From positions 1,882,501 to 1,946,500 of the forward strand of contig NZ_AP024452.1 in assembly GCF_016865485.1 (NCBI RefSeq): a stretch of 64,000 nucleotides of DNA, in the 5' to 3' direction. Made by a program: the position numbers and the translations under genes. This document shows, one piece after another, positions 34,295 through 45,926 of this stretch (within the stretch, counting starts at the first letter, position 1; the number at the start of each line of letters is the position of its first letter). The notes below the pieces were generated by a model. The model had not been told where the DNA came from. It saw only the letters and a program-made list of their open reading frames with translations, and ran no database searches. Source of the stretch: Luteitalea sp. TBR-22. Its GTDB lineage: Bacteria; Acidobacteriota; Vicinamibacteria; Vicinamibacterales; Vicinamibacteraceae.

Positions 34295-37131
34295 TCGGCA
34301 CGCGTCTTGGCCCTTATCAGGTCGTGGCCAAACTGGGCGAAGGCGGAATGGGTGAGGTGTATCGCGCCACCGACACGAACCTGAAGCGGCAGGTGGCGAT
34401 CAAGGTGCTGCCGGCTGCGGTGGCGGCCGATGGCGATCGTCTCGCTCGCTTCCAGCGCGAAGCCGAGGTCCTCGCTGCACTCAACCACCCGAACATCGCG
34501 GCGATCTACGGGCTCGAGAAGACGCCCGAGTGCACGGCGCTCGTGATGGAACTGGTCGAGGGCGAGGACCTGTCGCAGCGCATCGACCGCCTTCGCGCCC
34601 GGGGCGCGTCGGCGGGGCAGGCCGCGATGCCGCTCGACGAGGCATTGCCGATCGCCAGGCAGATCGCCGAAGCCCTCGAAGCCGCGCACGAGCAGGGGAT
34701 CGTCCATCGCGACCTGAAGCCCGCCAACATCAAGGTGCGCGAGGACGGCACGGTGAAGGTGCTGGACTTCGGTCTCGCCAAAGCGCTCGGACCCGAAGGG
34801 CCGAGCGCGACGGCGGGCGGCGTGAGCGCGTCGATGTCGCCGACGATGACCTCGCCCGCCATGACGGCGATGGGCATGATTCTCGGCACGGCGGCCTACA
34901 TGGCGCCGGAGCAGGCGCGGGGCCGCGCGGTCGACAGGCGGGCCGACATCTGGGCGTTCGGCGTGGTGGTGTTCGAGATGCTGGCCGGCCAGCGCGCCTT
35001 CCCCGGCGACGACCTCACGGACACACTCGCGGCCGTCGTCAAGCTCGAACCGGCATGGGAGTCCCTGCCGCCAGGCGTGCCCGACCGGGTACGACGCGTG
35101 CTGCACGCCTGCCTGCGGAAGGACCCGCGGCAGCGGCTCGGCGACATGCAGAGTGTGCGCCTCGCGCTCGACGGCGCGTTCGAGACGACGGTGTCCCAGG
35201 CCGCCGCGTCGGCGCCATCGGCGCTGGCGCAGCGGTCCCTGGTGGCGCGCGCGCTGCCGTGGGCGATCGCCAGCGTGGCGGTCCTGATCGCGGGCGTGCT
35301 GCTGATGTTCTGGGCGCCCTGGCGGCCGGCACCCGTGCCCACGCCGCGCAAGGTGCTCGCCAGCATCGGCGCGGACGCGTCGCTGCCGACCAGCCCCGGC
35401 GCGTCGGCGATTCTGTCGCCGGACGGCACAACCCTCGCGTTCGTCGCGCGACAGGCAGGCTCGGCGCGGCTCTTCATCCGCACGCTCGACCAGTTGCAGG
35501 CCGTCCCGCTCGCCGGCACCGAAGGCGCCGAGGATCCGTTCTTCTCGCCGGACGGCCAATGGCTGGCGTTCTTCGCCGACGGCGCGCTGAAGAAGATCTC
35601 GGTGGCCGGGGGCGCCGCGGTCACGATTTGCGACGCCGTGGAGCACTTCGGCGGCACGTGGACCGACAGCGACACGATTGTCTTCAACCGGTCGGGCGCA
35701 CCCACCGCAAGGCTGATGCGCGTCTCGGCGGCCGGGGGCAAACCGGAGATCTTCGGCGTGCTCAGCCCTGGCGCCGGCAGGCAGCGGTGGCCCCAGGCGC
35801 TGCCGGGCGGTCAGGCGGTGCTGTACAGCGAGCACTCGCCCTTCGCGACCAACTGGGACACGGCCAACCTCGTCGTGGCCCCAGTGTCGGGCGGGGCGCC
35901 GAAGGTGGTGGTCCGCGGCGGGTACTTTGGCCGGTACGTGCCGAGCGGGCCTGGCTCGCCGAAGCGCGGCGAGCGCGAAGGCGGCCATCTGATCTACCTG
36001 CACCAGGGCACGGTCTTCGCGGTGCCCTTCGATCCCACTCGCCTCGAAACGGTGGGCCCGGCGATGCCGGCGCTCGAAGGCGTCGCCACATTTCCGAACC
36101 CAGGCGGCGGAAAACTGGCGGTGTCGTCCGAGGGCACGCTCGTGTATGTGCCCGGCACGGCCGTGTCGGGCGAGCGCCCGATCGAGTGGCTGACGCGCGA
36201 CGGCAAGGCGGCGGTGCTGCGTGCGACGAAGGCCCAATGGTCCAATCCGCGCTTCTCGCCGAATGGCGAGAAGCTGGCGCTCGACATCTCCGACGGCCAG
36301 CAGCGCGACATCTGGGTGTACGACTGGGCGCGGGACACGCTGACGCAATTGACCTTCGAGCCCGGGGAGGATCGCTTTCCGGTCTGGACGCCCGACGGCC
36401 GGCGCCTCGTGTTTGGGTCGGATCGCGCCAAGGCCGGCACCTTCAATCTGTACTGGGCCAACGCCGACGGCACGGGCGAGGTCACGCGGCTGACCGACAG
36501 CCCGGAAACCCACTCGCAAGGATCCTCCTGGCATCCAAGCGGCAAGTTCCTCGCTTTCCAGGCCGCCCGCGGCGCCGGCAACGGCGTCGACCTGATGATC
36601 CTGCCGATGGAGGGGGACGCCACGCGCGGGTGGACGCCCGGCACGCCCACGGTATTCCTGGGCTCGCCGGCCAACGAAACGACACCGACGTTCTCGCCGG
36701 ACGGCCGCTGGATCGCGTACACCTCGAGTGAGCGCGGCGGCGTCGGCGATATCTACGTGCGCCCATTCCCCGGCCCCGGCGGCCCCTGGCGCGTCTCCAC
36801 GGGGGGCGGTCGCTTTCCGCGGTGGTCGGCCACGGCACCCGAGTTGTTGTTCGTCGCGCGAGAAGGCACGATCACGGCCGCACGGTACGCCGTCGTGGGC
36901 GACTCCTTCCGCGCCGACACGCCGCAGGTCTGGACGCCGACGAGCATTCAGGCGGTGGCTCCCGGGAACAGCGGGTACGCGTTGCATCCTGACGGCAAGC
37001 GGGTCGCGGCCGCCGCAGTCGCCGACGACAGCGAAGGCGTCGCCAATGACAAGGTCGTGTTCTTCTTCAACTTCGGGGCGTATCTGAAAAGGATCGCCCC
37101 GGGGGGCCAGACAGGGGTGCCGGAGTCATGA
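34291..37131 (+). CDS. receptor Ser/Thr kinase with beta-propeller sensor, kinase 1
   Basis: A 946-residue kinase. The cytoplasmic catalytic domain (about 8-280) has glycine loop [16 protein letters not shown] lysine near 39, HRDLKPAN near 138, DFG near 157 and APEQARG near 204. A single membrane helix follows at about 322-345 (AIASVAVLIAGVLLMFW). The extracytoplasmic remainder is a WD40/TolB-like (PD40) propeller with repeats such as FSPDGQWLAFF, FSPNGEKLALDI and WTPDGRRLVFGSD. It probably senses an external ligand and phosphorylates cytoplasmic targets. It is translationally linked to ORF A and kinase 2 by 4-bp overlaps. Confidence 0.92.
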   Translation: MIGTRLGPYQVVAKLGEGGMGEVYRATDTNLKRQVAIKVLPAAVAADGDRLARFQREAEVLAALNHPNIAAIYGLEKTPECTALVMELVEGEDLSQRIDRLRARGASAGQAAMPLDEALPIARQIAEALEAAHEQGIVHRDLKPANIKVREDGTVKVLDFGLAKALGPEGPSATAGGVSASMSPTMTSPAMTAMGMILGTAAYMAPEQARGRAVDRRADIWAFGVVVFEMLAGQRAFPGDDLTDTLAAVVKLEPAWESLPPGVPDRVRRVLHACLRKDPRQRLGDMQSVRLALDGAFETTVSQAAASAPSALAQRSLVARALPWAIASVAVLIAGVLLMFWAPWRPAPVPTPRKVLASIGADASLPTSPGASAILSPDGTTLAFVARQAGSARLFIRTLDQLQAVPLAGTEGAEDPFFSPDGQWLAFFADGALKKISVAGGAAVTICDAVEHFGGTWTDSDTIVFNRSGAPTARLMRVSAAGGKPEIFGVLSPGAGRQRWPQALPGGQAVLYSEHSPFATNWDTANLVVAPVSGGAPKVVVRGGYFGRYVPSGPGSPKRGEREGGHLIYLHQGTVFAVPFDPTRLETVGPAMPALEGVATFPNPGGGKLAVSSEGTLVYVPGTAVSGERPIEWLTRDGKAAVLRATKAQWSNPRFSPNGEKLALDISDGQQRDIWVYDWARDTLTQLTFEPGEDRFPVWTPDGRRLVFGSDRAKAGTFNLYWANADGTGEVTRLTDSPETHSQGSSWHPSGKFLAFQAARGAGNGVDLMILPMEGDATRGWTPGTPTVFLGSPANETTPTFSPDGRWIAYTSSERGGVGDIYVRPFPGPGGPWRVSTGGGRFPRWSATAPELLFVAREGTITAARYAVVGDSFRADTPQVWTPTSIQAVAPGNSGYALHPDGKRVAAAAVADDSEGVANDKVVFFFNFGAYLKRIAPGGQTGVPES

Positions 37132-39770
37132 CCCTGTCTGCCGGCACGCGCCTTGGCCCGTATCAGGTCGTCGCCAAACTGGGCGAAGGCGGAATGGGCG
37201 AGGTGTATCGGGCCACCGACACGAACCTGAAACGCCAGGTCGCGATCAAGGTGCTACCGGCGTCGGTGGCCGCCGATGTCGATCGCCTCGCTCGCTTTCA
37301 GCGCGAAGCGGAAGTCCTCGCCGCACTCAACCACCCGAACATCGCGGCGATCTACGGGCTGGAGAAGGCGCCCGAGTGCACGGCGCTGGTGATGGAGTTG
37401 GTCGAGGGCGAGGACCTGTCGCAGCGCATCGCCCGCCTTCGCGCCCAGGGCGCTTCGGCGGGGCAGGCCGGAATGCTGCTGGACGAAGCGTTGCCCATCG
37501 CGCGGCAGATCGCCGAGGCCCTCGAAGCCGCGCACGAGCAGGGCATCATCCATCGCGATCTCAAGCCCGCGAACATCAAGGTGCGCGCCGACGGCACGGT
37601 GAAGGTGCTGGACTTCGGTCTCGCCAAGGCGCTGGAGCCCGCCGGCGCGACGGCGGGCGGCAGCGCGTCGATGTCGCCGACGATGACCTCACCGGCGATG
37701 ACCGCGATGGGGATGATCCTCGGTACGGCGGCCTACATGGCGCCCGAGCAGGCGCGGGGCCGCGCGGTCGACAAACGCGCCGACATCTGGGCGTTTGGCG
37801 TGGTGCTCTACGAGATGCTGACCGGCGCGCGCGCGTTCGAAGGGGAAGACATCTCGATCACGCTCGCGAGCGTGCTGAAGGAAGACGTCGACTGGGACGC
37901 GCTGCCGAAGGATGTGCCTGCCGCACTCCGGCGGCTGTTGCGGCGCTGCCTCGAGAAGGATCCGAAGCGGCGCCTGCAGGCGATCGGTGAAGCGCGGTTC
38001 GCCATCGAGGAACTCCAGAGCGGGGCCGCGCGTGACGCGACCGACGCGCCGACCATGTCGGCGCGTCGGGCAAGCGGCGTCGCGTGGAAGGTCGCGGCGG
38101 CCGTCTTCGCCGTCGCCTCCGGCGTGCTCGGCGTCGTTGCGGTCCTCCACTTCCGCGAAGTACGGCCGGCTCGGGACGTCGTGCGCTTCCAGATCCCGGC
38201 GCCCAACGGTCATCAGACCGGGGCTCTCAAGCTGTCGCCCGACGGCCGCCGAGCCGCCTTCGTCGAGACTGGTCCCGGCGGCCCGGTCCTCTGGATGCAC
38301 TCGCTGGAATCGTCCTCGTCATGGCCCCTGCCCGGCACGGAGCGGGTCGGCGCCTTCTTGATCTGGTCTCCGGACAGTCAGTTCATCGCCTTCATGGCCG
38401 ATGGCAAGCTGAAGAAGGTGGCGGCATCGGGTGGACAGCCGCAGTCGATCGCGGATGTCTCCGGCTTCTTCGGCGGCGCGTGGAGTCGCACGGACGTCAT
38501 CCTCTTCGGATCACGTCAAGGCATCATGCAGGTGCCGGCGGCGGGGGGAACCCCGGTCTTGCTCCTGCCTCTCGACGCACCCCGCAACGAATTCGTGCAG
38601 CGCTGGCCCGGGTTCCTGCCAGACGGACGCCATGTCGTGTACTGGAGCAACGACCGAGGCATCTACGTGGGTTCTCTGGATCGCGCCGACGCACCGAAGC
38701 GCGTGGTGGACGCGGCCGATACGCTGGCTGGCTACGTGGCGTCGCCTGACGGTGGCAGGGGGTACCTGCTCTTCGGACGCGCTGGCTCGCTGATGGCGCA
38801 GGCGTTCGACGTCGAGCGGCTCGAGACCGTGGGCGAGGCCGTGACGATCTCGTCAGACATCGGTCCGTGGCCCGCGTCGGCCTCGGAAAACGGCGTCCTG
38901 GCCTACCAGGGTCAGGGCATGCCCGGCGCGTTTCAACTCACGTGGCTGGATCGAGCAGGCACGACGCTTGGCGTCGAGTCGCTCCCGGGCGCCCTGCAGG
39001 CGCCGAGCCTTTCGCGGGACGGCAGGCGCGTGGCCATCGAAGGACGCGTGTCGGAGAACACCGACGTGTGGGTGATCGACCTGGCGCGTGGCACGACGAC
39101 GCGTGTCACCGACGACCCTGGCGCGGACACTCGTCCCGTGTTCTCGCCCGACGGCAGCCGCGTCGCCTTCACACGCGCGAACGTGATGTATCAGAAATCT
39201 GCCAACGGCAGCGGCGCCGAGGAGCGACTGGGCGAGGGAGAAACCACCGACTGGTCCCCGGACGGACGGTTCATCAGTTTCATCCAGGGTGGCGACCTGT
39301 GGGCGCTGCCGCTCGCAGGCGACCGCACGCCGGTGCGCCTCGCCGAAGGCCGGTTCAACGATCGACGCGGGCGGTTCTCGCCCGACGGCAAGTGGATCGC
39401 CTACGAGTCGAACCTGTCGAACCGCTTCGAGATCTACCTGCAGCCGTTTCCGTCGACCGGCGAACGCATGCAGATCTCGGTGAACGGCGGCGACTCCGCC
39501 TACTGGCGCGGCGATGGCAGGGAACTCTTCTTTCGCGCGCCCGATGACACCATCATGGCGGTGGACATCACCCCCGGCTCCGTGCCTCAGCCGACGGCGC
39601 CGCGCGCCGTGTTCCGGCTGCCGGCCAACATCAACAACGGCCGCTTCGTGGTGGCGCCAGATGGCCAGCGGTTCCTGATGCCGCTCGAAGTGCAGAAGAC
39701 CACCCCAGCGCCCATGATGGTGACGCTCAACTGGATCGAAGAGCTGAAGGCGCGGGCGCCGGTGAAGTGA
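37128..39770 (+). CDS. receptor Ser/Thr kinase with beta-propeller sensor, kinase 2
   Basis: An 880-residue kinase, start ATGA overlapping the kinase 1 stop. The catalytic domain is nearly identical in sequence to kinase 1 through the activation loop ([17 protein letters not shown]), then diverges ([20 protein letters not shown]). The membrane helix is at about 318-340 ([19 protein letters not shown]). The propeller repeats ([36 protein letters not shown]) share little with kinase 1 beyond the PD40 pattern, so the sensors differ. It ends [14 protein letters not shown], a C-terminal motif shared with kinases 3 and 4. Confidence 0.92.
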   Translation: MTLSAGTRLGPYQVVAKLGEGGMGEVYRATDTNLKRQVAIKVLPASVAADVDRLARFQREAEVLAALNHPNIAAIYGLEKAPECTALVMELVEGEDLSQRIARLRAQGASAGQAGMLLDEALPIARQIAEALEAAHEQGIIHRDLKPANIKVRADGTVKVLDFGLAKALEPAGATAGGSASMSPTMTSPAMTAMGMILGTAAYMAPEQARGRAVDKRADIWAFGVVLYEMLTGARAFEGEDISITLASVLKEDVDWDALPKDVPAALRRLLRRCLEKDPKRRLQAIGEARFAIEELQSGAARDATDAPTMSARRASGVAWKVAAAVFAVASGVLGVVAVLHFREVRPARDVVRFQIPAPNGHQTGALKLSPDGRRAAFVETGPGGPVLWMHSLESSSSWPLPGTERVGAFLIWSPDSQFIAFMADGKLKKVAASGGQPQSIADVSGFFGGAWSRTDVILFGSRQGIMQVPAAGGTPVLLLPLDAPRNEFVQRWPGFLPDGRHVVYWSNDRGIYVGSLDRADAPKRVVDAADTLAGYVASPDGGRGYLLFGRAGSLMAQAFDVERLETVGEAVTISSDIGPWPASASENGVLAYQGQGMPGAFQLTWLDRAGTTLGVESLPGALQAPSLSRDGRRVAIEGRVSENTDVWVIDLARGTTTRVTDDPGADTRPVFSPDGSRVAFTRANVMYQKSANGSGAEERLGEGETTDWSPDGRFISFIQGGDLWALPLAGDRTPVRLAEGRFNDRRGRFSPDGKWIAYESNLSNRFEIYLQPFPSTGERMQISVNGGDSAYWRGDGRELFFRAPDDTIMAVDITPGSVPQPTAPRAVFRLPANINNGRFVVAPDGQRFLMPLEVQKTTPAPMMVTLNWIEELKARAPVK

Positions 39771-42499
39771 TGGCCCTCTCCGTAGGCACACGTCTCGGCC
39801 CCTACGAGGTGACCGGCCCGCTCGGTGTGGGCGGAATGGGCGAGGTGTATCGCGCCACCGACACGAACCTGAAGCGCCAGGTCGCGCTCAAGGTGCTGCC
39901 GGCCGCGGTGGCGGCCGATGTCGAGCGCCTTGCCCGCTTCCAGCGCGAAGCGGAAGTGCTCGCCGCGCTCAACCATCCAAACATCGCCGGCATCTACGGG
40001 CTGGAAAAGACGCCCGAGTGCACGGCGCTGGTGATGGAGTTGGTCGAGGGCGAGGACCTGTCGCAGCGCATCGCCCGCCTCCGCGCCCCTGGCGCTTCGG
40101 CGGGGCAGGCCGGAATGCCGATCGACGAGGTGCTGCCGATCGCCAGGCAGATCGCCGAGGCCCTCGAAGCCGCGCACGAGCAGGGCATCATCCATCGCGA
40201 TCTCAAGCCCGCGAACATCAAGGTGCGGGCCGACGGCACGGTGAAGGTGCTCGACTTCGGGTTGGCGAAAGCGCTGGAGCCGGTGGGCCCAGCGGCGTCG
40301 GGCGTGAGCGCCTCGATGTCGCCGACGCTCACGACGCCGGCGATGACCGCGATGGGGATGATTCTTGGCACCGCCGCCTACATGGCGCCCGAGCAGGCGA
40401 GGGGTAAGGCGGTCGACAAGCGCGCCGACATCTGGGCCTTCGGCGCGGTGGTGTTCGAGATGCTGGCCGGACAGCGCGCTTTCCCCGGCGACGACCTCAC
40501 CGACACGCTCGCGGCCGTCGTCAAGCTGGAACCGGGGTGGGAGGCGCTGCCGCCCGACGTGCCCGACCGGGTGCGACGCGTGCTGCACGCCTGTCTGCGG
40601 AAGGACCCGCGACAGCGGCTCGGCGACATGCAGAGCGTGCGTCTCGCGCTCGAGGGCGCGTTCGACACCGCGCCCGTCGTCGCCCCCGTCGTTGCCCCGA
40701 CGCCACCGCGTCCGTGGTGGCGGCGAGCGTTACCGATCGCGGCGGCGGCCCTGGGGGCCTCCGTCCTCACGGGCGGCGCCATGTGGATGACCCGGCCGAC
40801 GGCGCCGGCCGGCGTGGTCTCGCGCTTCGTGGTGCCCTTCGAGCAAGGCCTGCAGGGCAGTTCCACTCCCCCCATCGCGATCTCGCCGGATGGCACCCGC
40901 ATCGCGTATGCGGCGCTTCCTGGGCGGCAGATCTTCGTCCGCGCGATCGGCGCACTCGCCGCGCGACCCATCACCGAGGCGCGCCCCGCTCTCCCACGGG
41001 CACTCGCGTTCTCCCCGCAGGGCGACTGGATTGCGTACCTCGATCCGACAGACTCGGCGATCAAGCGAGTCGAAGTGACGGGTGGCGCCCCGATCACGGT
41101 CTGCACGACGCCGTCCGATGTGTATGCCATCGAATGGAGCGGCGACAGCCTCGTGTATGCCAGAGACGAGGGCGGCATCATGCGGGTGCCGGCCTCTGGC
41201 GGGGAGCCGCAACAGCTCATCGCCCTCGGAAAGCATGAAGTAGCTGCTGCTCCGCGCCTGTTGGACGATGGCCGCGTCCTGTTCTCGTTGGCCGAGCGGA
41301 CGCCAGCGGGAATGACGGGGCCCGCCCGCGTCGTGCTCCAGAAGCCGGGCGAGTCCACGCGCACCACGCTGGTGGACAACGGCTACGCTCCACGGTACCT
41401 CCCCACAGGGCACCTGGTGTACGGGGCCGACGACGTCCTGTTCGGGCGCACGTTCAACCTGGCCACAGGCGCGGTGGGAGGCGCCGTCTCGCTCGTCGAG
41501 GGCATCGGGCGATACGACGTGTCGGCGACGGGCTCGTTGGTCCACGTGACGGGCCCGGTGAGCGCCATTGGCCAACGGACGCAGCGCACGATCGCCCTCA
41601 TCGATCGTGCCGGCAAGGCTGAAGCCCTCGGGATTCCTCCGGGGCCGTTTGGAACTCCCCGCATGTCACCCGACGGCCGGCGCGTGGCGTTCGAGGTCAA
41701 CGACACCCGCGACGCGTCCATCTGGGTGTACGACATCGGCGCTGGCCGCTCGGCGAGACGGCTCACGTTCGGCGGCCGCGACCGCTTTCCGGTGTGGTCG
41801 TACGACAGCCAGCGCGTGATCTTCCAGTCGGATCGTGAGGGCGACCTTGGCCTCTTCTGGCAACGCGCCGACGGCGCGGGTGCGGCCGAGCGGCTGACGA
41901 GACCCGACAGGGGCGTGGCCCATGAGGCGCAGTCGGCCTCGCGCGACGGCCGCTGGTTGTTGATGGACCAGACCGCGGACGGGAAGACGTCGCTGATGGT
42001 CCTGTCCCTCGGGGACAAGTCGACCACGCCCTTTGGCGGCGTGGTCTCGACGCGGCCGACGGGCGCGATCTTCTCGCCGGACGACCGCTGGGTGGCGTAC
42101 TCGACACGCGACACGGCCCGCACATCGAACGTCGTGTTCGTGCAGCCGTTTCCGGCCACGGGCGCAAAGGTCCAGATCTCGCCCGACACCGAGGACGGTC
42201 ACCATCAGGTCTGGTCATCGGACGGCAAGGAGCTCTACTACACCCCGGGGGGAGGCGATCGGTTGACGGCCGTGACCGTGACGGCCTCGCAGGGATTCGC
42301 CTTCGGCCCTGCGCCCCCGGTCGTGCGGCTCTTCGTGAACGCCGCACCGACAAACGCACGCACGTTCGACGTGGCGCGCGATGGCCAACGATTCCTGGGG
42401 CTGCTGACGCCGGACGCCCTGAACGCAAACGCCTCGGCCCGTCCGGAGATTCGCATCGTGCTCAACTGGTTCGAAGAGCTGAAGGCGCGGGTGAAGTGA
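39770..42499 (+). CDS. receptor Ser/Thr kinase with beta-propeller sensor, kinase 3
   Basis: A 909-residue kinase. The ATG at 39770 overlaps the kinase 2 stop (TGATG); a GTG one codon earlier is possible. The catalytic motifs match kinase 1, with VALKVLP instead of VAIK. The C-lobe [20 protein letters not shown] is like kinase 1, not kinase 2, pointing to mosaic exchange among paralogues. The helix is at about 318-340 ([20 protein letters not shown]). The propeller has [24 protein letters not shown] and [12 protein letters not shown]. It ends [13 protein letters not shown], then runs into leader ORF B. Confidence 0.92.
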   Translation: MALSVGTRLGPYEVTGPLGVGGMGEVYRATDTNLKRQVALKVLPAAVAADVERLARFQREAEVLAALNHPNIAGIYGLEKTPECTALVMELVEGEDLSQRIARLRAPGASAGQAGMPIDEVLPIARQIAEALEAAHEQGIIHRDLKPANIKVRADGTVKVLDFGLAKALEPVGPAASGVSASMSPTLTTPAMTAMGMILGTAAYMAPEQARGKAVDKRADIWAFGAVVFEMLAGQRAFPGDDLTDTLAAVVKLEPGWEALPPDVPDRVRRVLHACLRKDPRQRLGDMQSVRLALEGAFDTAPVVAPVVAPTPPRPWWRRALPIAAAALGASVLTGGAMWMTRPTAPAGVVSRFVVPFEQGLQGSSTPPIAISPDGTRIAYAALPGRQIFVRAIGALAARPITEARPALPRALAFSPQGDWIAYLDPTDSAIKRVEVTGGAPITVCTTPSDVYAIEWSGDSLVYARDEGGIMRVPASGGEPQQLIALGKHEVAAAPRLLDDGRVLFSLAERTPAGMTGPARVVLQKPGESTRTTLVDNGYAPRYLPTGHLVYGADDVLFGRTFNLATGAVGGAVSLVEGIGRYDVSATGSLVHVTGPVSAIGQRTQRTIALIDRAGKAEALGIPPGPFGTPRMSPDGRRVAFEVNDTRDASIWVYDIGAGRSARRLTFGGRDRFPVWSYDSQRVIFQSDREGDLGLFWQRADGAGAAERLTRPDRGVAHEAQSASRDGRWLLMDQTADGKTSLMVLSLGDKSTTPFGGVVSTRPTGAIFSPDDRWVAYSTRDTARTSNVVFVQPFPATGAKVQISPDTEDGHHQVWSSDGKELYYTPGGGDRLTAVTVTASQGFAFGPAPPVVRLFVNAAPTNARTFDVARDGQRFLGLLTPDALNANASARPEIRIVLNWFEELKARVK

Positions 42500-42636
42500 C
42501 GGCCCTCTCGTCAGGCATGCGTCTCAGCCCGTATGAGGTGACCTCCAAGCTGGGCGAAGGCGGCCCCTCCTTCGCAGAGCGCTCGCGTTGCTCGCAGCTT
42601 CGGTGGGTCCGCCGAAGCCAGTCGAGGAGTCGATGA
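42496..42636 (+). pseudogene. truncated kinase leader ORF B
   Basis: A 46-codon frame that begins at a GTG overlapping the kinase 3 stop. It encodes a kinase N-terminus (RLSPYEVTSKLGEGG), breaks off at the glycine loop, and continues through a short palindromic stretch (PSFAERSRCSQLRWVRRSQS). Its TGA overlaps the ATG of kinase 4. It shares the CCCCTCCTTCGC junction with ORF C. The arrangement repeats that of ORFs A and C: kinase stop, leader ORF, next kinase, all with 4-bp overlaps. Confidence 0.7.
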
Positions 42637-45398
42637 TGGTGCCTGAGACTCTCGGTCCCTATCGACTCCTCGGCAAGATTGGCGAAGGCGGAATGGGCGA
42701 GGTGTATCGGGCCACCGACACGAACCTGAAGCGGCAGGTCGCGATCAAGGTGCTGCCGGCGTCCGTGGCGGCCGATGCGGATCGCCTCGCTCGCTTCCAG
42801 CGCGAAGCCGAGGTGCTCGCCGTCCTCAACCACCCCAACATCGCGGCCATCTACGGGCTGGAGAAGACGCCCGAGTGCACGGCGCTCGTGATGGAACTGG
42901 TCGAGGGGGAGGACCTGTCGCAGCGCATCGCCCGCCTTCGCGCCCAGGGCGCTTCGGCGGGGCAGGCCGGAATGCCGATCGACGAAGTGCTGCCGATCGC
43001 CAGGCAGATCGCCGAGGCCCTCGAGGCCGCCCACGAGCAGGGCATCATCCACCGCGACCTGAAGCCGGCCAACATCAAGGTCCGCGCCGACGGCACGGTG
43101 AAGGTGCTCGACTTCGGTCTCGCCAAAGCGCTCGGGCCCGAAGGGCCGAGCGCGACGGCGGGCGGCGTGAGCGCCTCGATGTCGCCGACGCTCACCACGT
43201 CGGCCATGACCGCAATGGGGATGATTCTTGGCACCGCCGCCTACATGGCCCCAGAGCAGGCGCGGGGCCGCGCGGTCGACAGGCGTGCCGACATCTGGGC
43301 GTTCGGTGTGGTGCTCTACGAGATGCTCACCGGACGGCGCGCGTTCGAGGGCGAAGACATCTCGGTCACGCTCGCCAACGTGATCAAGGACGATCCGACG
43401 TGGGAGGCGCTGCCTCCCGACGTGCCCGTTCGGGTGCGACGCGTGTTGCAGGCCTGTCTGCGGAAGGATCCGCGGCAGCGCCTCGGCGACATGCAGAGCA
43501 TCCGTCTGGCGCTCGATGGCGCGTTCGAGGTGGTGGTCGAGCGGACCGGCGCCACGAATGCGCCGCGGCCGGCGCCTCCGCTGTGGCGCCGCGCAGCACC
43601 GTGGGCCGCGGGTCTCCTGGCTGCAGTCGCGTCGGGCGTCGGGGCCTGGCAGTTCAAGCCGGTCTCGCCACAGCCGGTGATCCGGACCGCCCACACGCTG
43701 CCGGTCGGGCAGTCCTTCAGGGGCACTGGTCGTCGCTACCTCGCGATCGCGCCCGACGGCAGTCGGTTCGTCTACAACGCCACAGGCGGTTTGTACGTCC
43801 GCGACATGGATGCCCTCGAGGCCAGGCTCATTCCCGGTACCGAGGGCGCCGGCCACAGCATCGTGTTTTCACCGGACGGGCAGTCGTTGGCCTACTTCCA
43901 GCCTGGAAACACGGCCACGGGTGGGCAGGTGAAGCGGATCGCGATTGCCGGCGGCGCGGCGACGGTGCTCACGACGGCAAGGACGCCATTCGGCATGAGT
44001 TGGAGTGACGACGGGACGATCCTGTACAGCGCGGGCAGCGAGATCCTGCAGGTGTCGGCCAACGGTGGAGAGCCGGAACGGGTGGCGACGGCCGACCCCG
44101 GGTTCGTGGCGATCGATCCGCAGCGGCTGCCCGGCACGGACTGGGTGCTCTTCTCCCTCCAGCCCGAGAGCGGTACGAGCCGCGAAAGCGTGACCGCTGC
44201 CACCAGGATCGCGGCCGCGTCGCGGTCGGGCGAACTACGCACCATCCGGACCGGAGGCACCAGCGCCCGATACCTGGCGACGGGGCACGTGCTCTACACG
44301 ACGAACGCGACCGTCCATGCCGCGCCCTTCGACGTCAGGACGCTCCAGTTCACGGGCCGGCCAGTGCCGGTCGTGGACGGCGTCGAGGTGTCGTCGAGCG
44401 GTCAGGCCGAGTTCGACGTCTCGTCGAACGGCACCCTGGTCTACGTGCCAGGCACCCAGCAGTCAGGAGTGGCGCGGATGCTCGCGCAGTCGGACCGCGC
44501 CGGGACCCGCGTCGAGTCGATCTCGCCGGTCGGCGCCTACGACAGCGTGCGCGCGTCGCACGATGGCAGGCGTCTCGCGGTGGGGTCCGACGATGGGAAG
44601 GAGGCGATCATCTGGATCCACGATCGCGGCGCCAGGAGCGCGATGCGGAGGCTGACCTTCGACGGGCGCAACCGGTTCCCCGTCTGGTCGCCTGACGACC
44701 GGCGCATCGCGTTCCAGTCGGAACGGGACGGCCGGGCGGGCATCGTCGTGAAACAGGCCGATGGCACGGGCGAGGCCGTGCGGCTCACGACGCCGAAGGA
44801 CGGTGAGAGTCATGTGCCCGAGTCCTGGTCACCCGACGGCAGGTACCTGTCGTTCGACGTGGTCGCTGGCCGTGAGCACTCGCTCTGGATCCTGACCCTC
44901 GCGGACGGGACCATGGCACGCTTCAGCGATAGACGATCGGCCGAGCCGTTCGGGTCCGGCTTCTCGCCCGATGGCCGATGGCTCGCCTATCATGCGCTGC
45001 CGGGGGGCGAGTCGCCGTTGACGGCTGCCAGCGGTGTCTATGTCGAGTCCTTTCCAGCGACGGGAGCGCGCTACCAGGCCCCCAAGCTGGAGCGCGACTT
45101 CCAGCCAGTGTGGTCGCCGGACGGCAAGGAGTTGCTGTACGTGCCCAGCCTCGCCAGCAGGCGCCTCGCGATCACGCGCGTGTCGGTGGGATCGGGCGTC
45201 ACGTTCGGCGATCCCGAACTCGTCCCGTTCGATATGGCGGCTGGCCACCTGTCGGCCAGGTGGCGGGCCTTCGACGTGCTGCCAGGTGGTGGGCTCGTCG
45301 GGTTGATCCCTCCGGCGTCGACTGAACAGGGCCGCTTCTCCATTCGGTACGTCGTCAACTGGTTCGAGGAATTGCAGAAGCTCGTGCCAGTGAAATAG
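42633..45398 (+). CDS. receptor Ser/Thr kinase with beta-propeller sensor, kinase 4
   Basis: A 921-residue kinase starting at the first of two adjacent ATGs. The N-terminus (VPETLGPYRLLGKIGEGGMG) differs from the others before the glycine loop, then the catalytic domain is again nearly identical. The C-lobe (GEDISVTLANVIKDDPTWEA) resembles kinase 2. The membrane helix is at about 322-342 (APWAAGLLAAVASGVGAW). Propeller repeats include FSPDGQSLAYFQ, WSPDDRRIAFQSE and [12 protein letters not shown]. It ends VVNWFEELQKLVPVK and closes the plus-strand operon. Confidence 0.92.
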   Translation: MMVPETLGPYRLLGKIGEGGMGEVYRATDTNLKRQVAIKVLPASVAADADRLARFQREAEVLAVLNHPNIAAIYGLEKTPECTALVMELVEGEDLSQRIARLRAQGASAGQAGMPIDEVLPIARQIAEALEAAHEQGIIHRDLKPANIKVRADGTVKVLDFGLAKALGPEGPSATAGGVSASMSPTLTTSAMTAMGMILGTAAYMAPEQARGRAVDRRADIWAFGVVLYEMLTGRRAFEGEDISVTLANVIKDDPTWEALPPDVPVRVRRVLQACLRKDPRQRLGDMQSIRLALDGAFEVVVERTGATNAPRPAPPLWRRAAPWAAGLLAAVASGVGAWQFKPVSPQPVIRTAHTLPVGQSFRGTGRRYLAIAPDGSRFVYNATGGLYVRDMDALEARLIPGTEGAGHSIVFSPDGQSLAYFQPGNTATGGQVKRIAIAGGAATVLTTARTPFGMSWSDDGTILYSAGSEILQVSANGGEPERVATADPGFVAIDPQRLPGTDWVLFSLQPESGTSRESVTAATRIAAASRSGELRTIRTGGTSARYLATGHVLYTTNATVHAAPFDVRTLQFTGRPVPVVDGVEVSSSGQAEFDVSSNGTLVYVPGTQQSGVARMLAQSDRAGTRVESISPVGAYDSVRASHDGRRLAVGSDDGKEAIIWIHDRGARSAMRRLTFDGRNRFPVWSPDDRRIAFQSERDGRAGIVVKQADGTGEAVRLTTPKDGESHVPESWSPDGRYLSFDVVAGREHSLWILTLADGTMARFSDRRSAEPFGSGFSPDGRWLAYHALPGGESPLTAASGVYVESFPATGARYQAPKLERDFQPVWSPDGKELLYVPSLASRRLAITRVSVGSGVTFGDPELVPFDMAAGHLSARWRAFDVLPGGGLVGLIPPASTEQGRFSIRYVVNWFEELQKLVPVK

Positions 45399-45446
45399 GG
45401 ATCGCGCCGCGTCCCTCCACCGCGCTCGGGACGCCTTGCCGCCCCC

Positions 45447-45926
45447 TTACCGCTTCGCTCGCCGCTGGCGCCGCGGCGGTGGTTCGTCTGGAGCAGGAAG
45501 ACCCGGCACCGGGACCGACACGACCGTCAGCCCGTCGATGCCCGTGAAGTCCTTCGGATTGCACGTGTACAAAGGCAGGCCGTTGGCTAGGGCCGTCGCG
45601 GCGATCATCGCGTCGTACGCGCGCGGTTTGACCGCCCGGCCGCTCTGTCGCAGCGCCAGGGCGACGCGACCAAAGGCACGAGCCGCAGGAACGTCGAACG
45701 GAAGCGGATCGAAATCCGATTCGGCCTGTTGTACGTGTGATTGGCGCGCGGCCCGATCCGCGTCCGTCGTCGCCACGAGAGGACCGACGGAGAGCTCGGC
45801 GAGGGTGACCGTGGTGATGAGCGGCTCCACCGGGAGTACGTGTTCATCCTCGATGCGTGGCAGCAGGATCACGGTGCTGGTGTCGAGGATGCCACGTTCG
45901 TGACGAACGCGTGCTCGCGTCGTCAC
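45447..45926 (-). CDS. vapC: PIN-domain toxin, VapC family
   Basis: A 159-residue PIN-domain ribonuclease. The acidic residues expected at the active site are visible: Asp in RGILDTSTVI (near residue 17), Glu in TVTLAELSVG, and Asp in PRAYDAMIAATALANGLPL. The last strand and NPKDF motif (YTCNPKDFTGI) are typical of VapC. The GTG start overlaps the antitoxin stop. It would cleave RNA, often initiator tRNA, when not bound by the antitoxin. Location between two kinase arrays is unexplained. Confidence 0.85.
   Translation of the reverse strand: MTTRARVRHERGILDTSTVILLPRIEDEHVLPVEPLITTVTLAELSVGPLVATTDADRAARQSHVQQAESDFDPLPFDVPAARAFGRVALALRQSGRAVKPRAYDAMIAATALANGLPLYTCNPKDFTGIDGLTVVSVPVPGLPAPDEPPPRRQRRAKR

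Noticed and set aside
33517-36987. 1156-codon minus-strand frame opposite kinase 1
   Set aside because: Shadow ORF caused by high GC; composition is dominated by Arg, Ala, His and Gly, and the plus-strand kinase is unambiguous.
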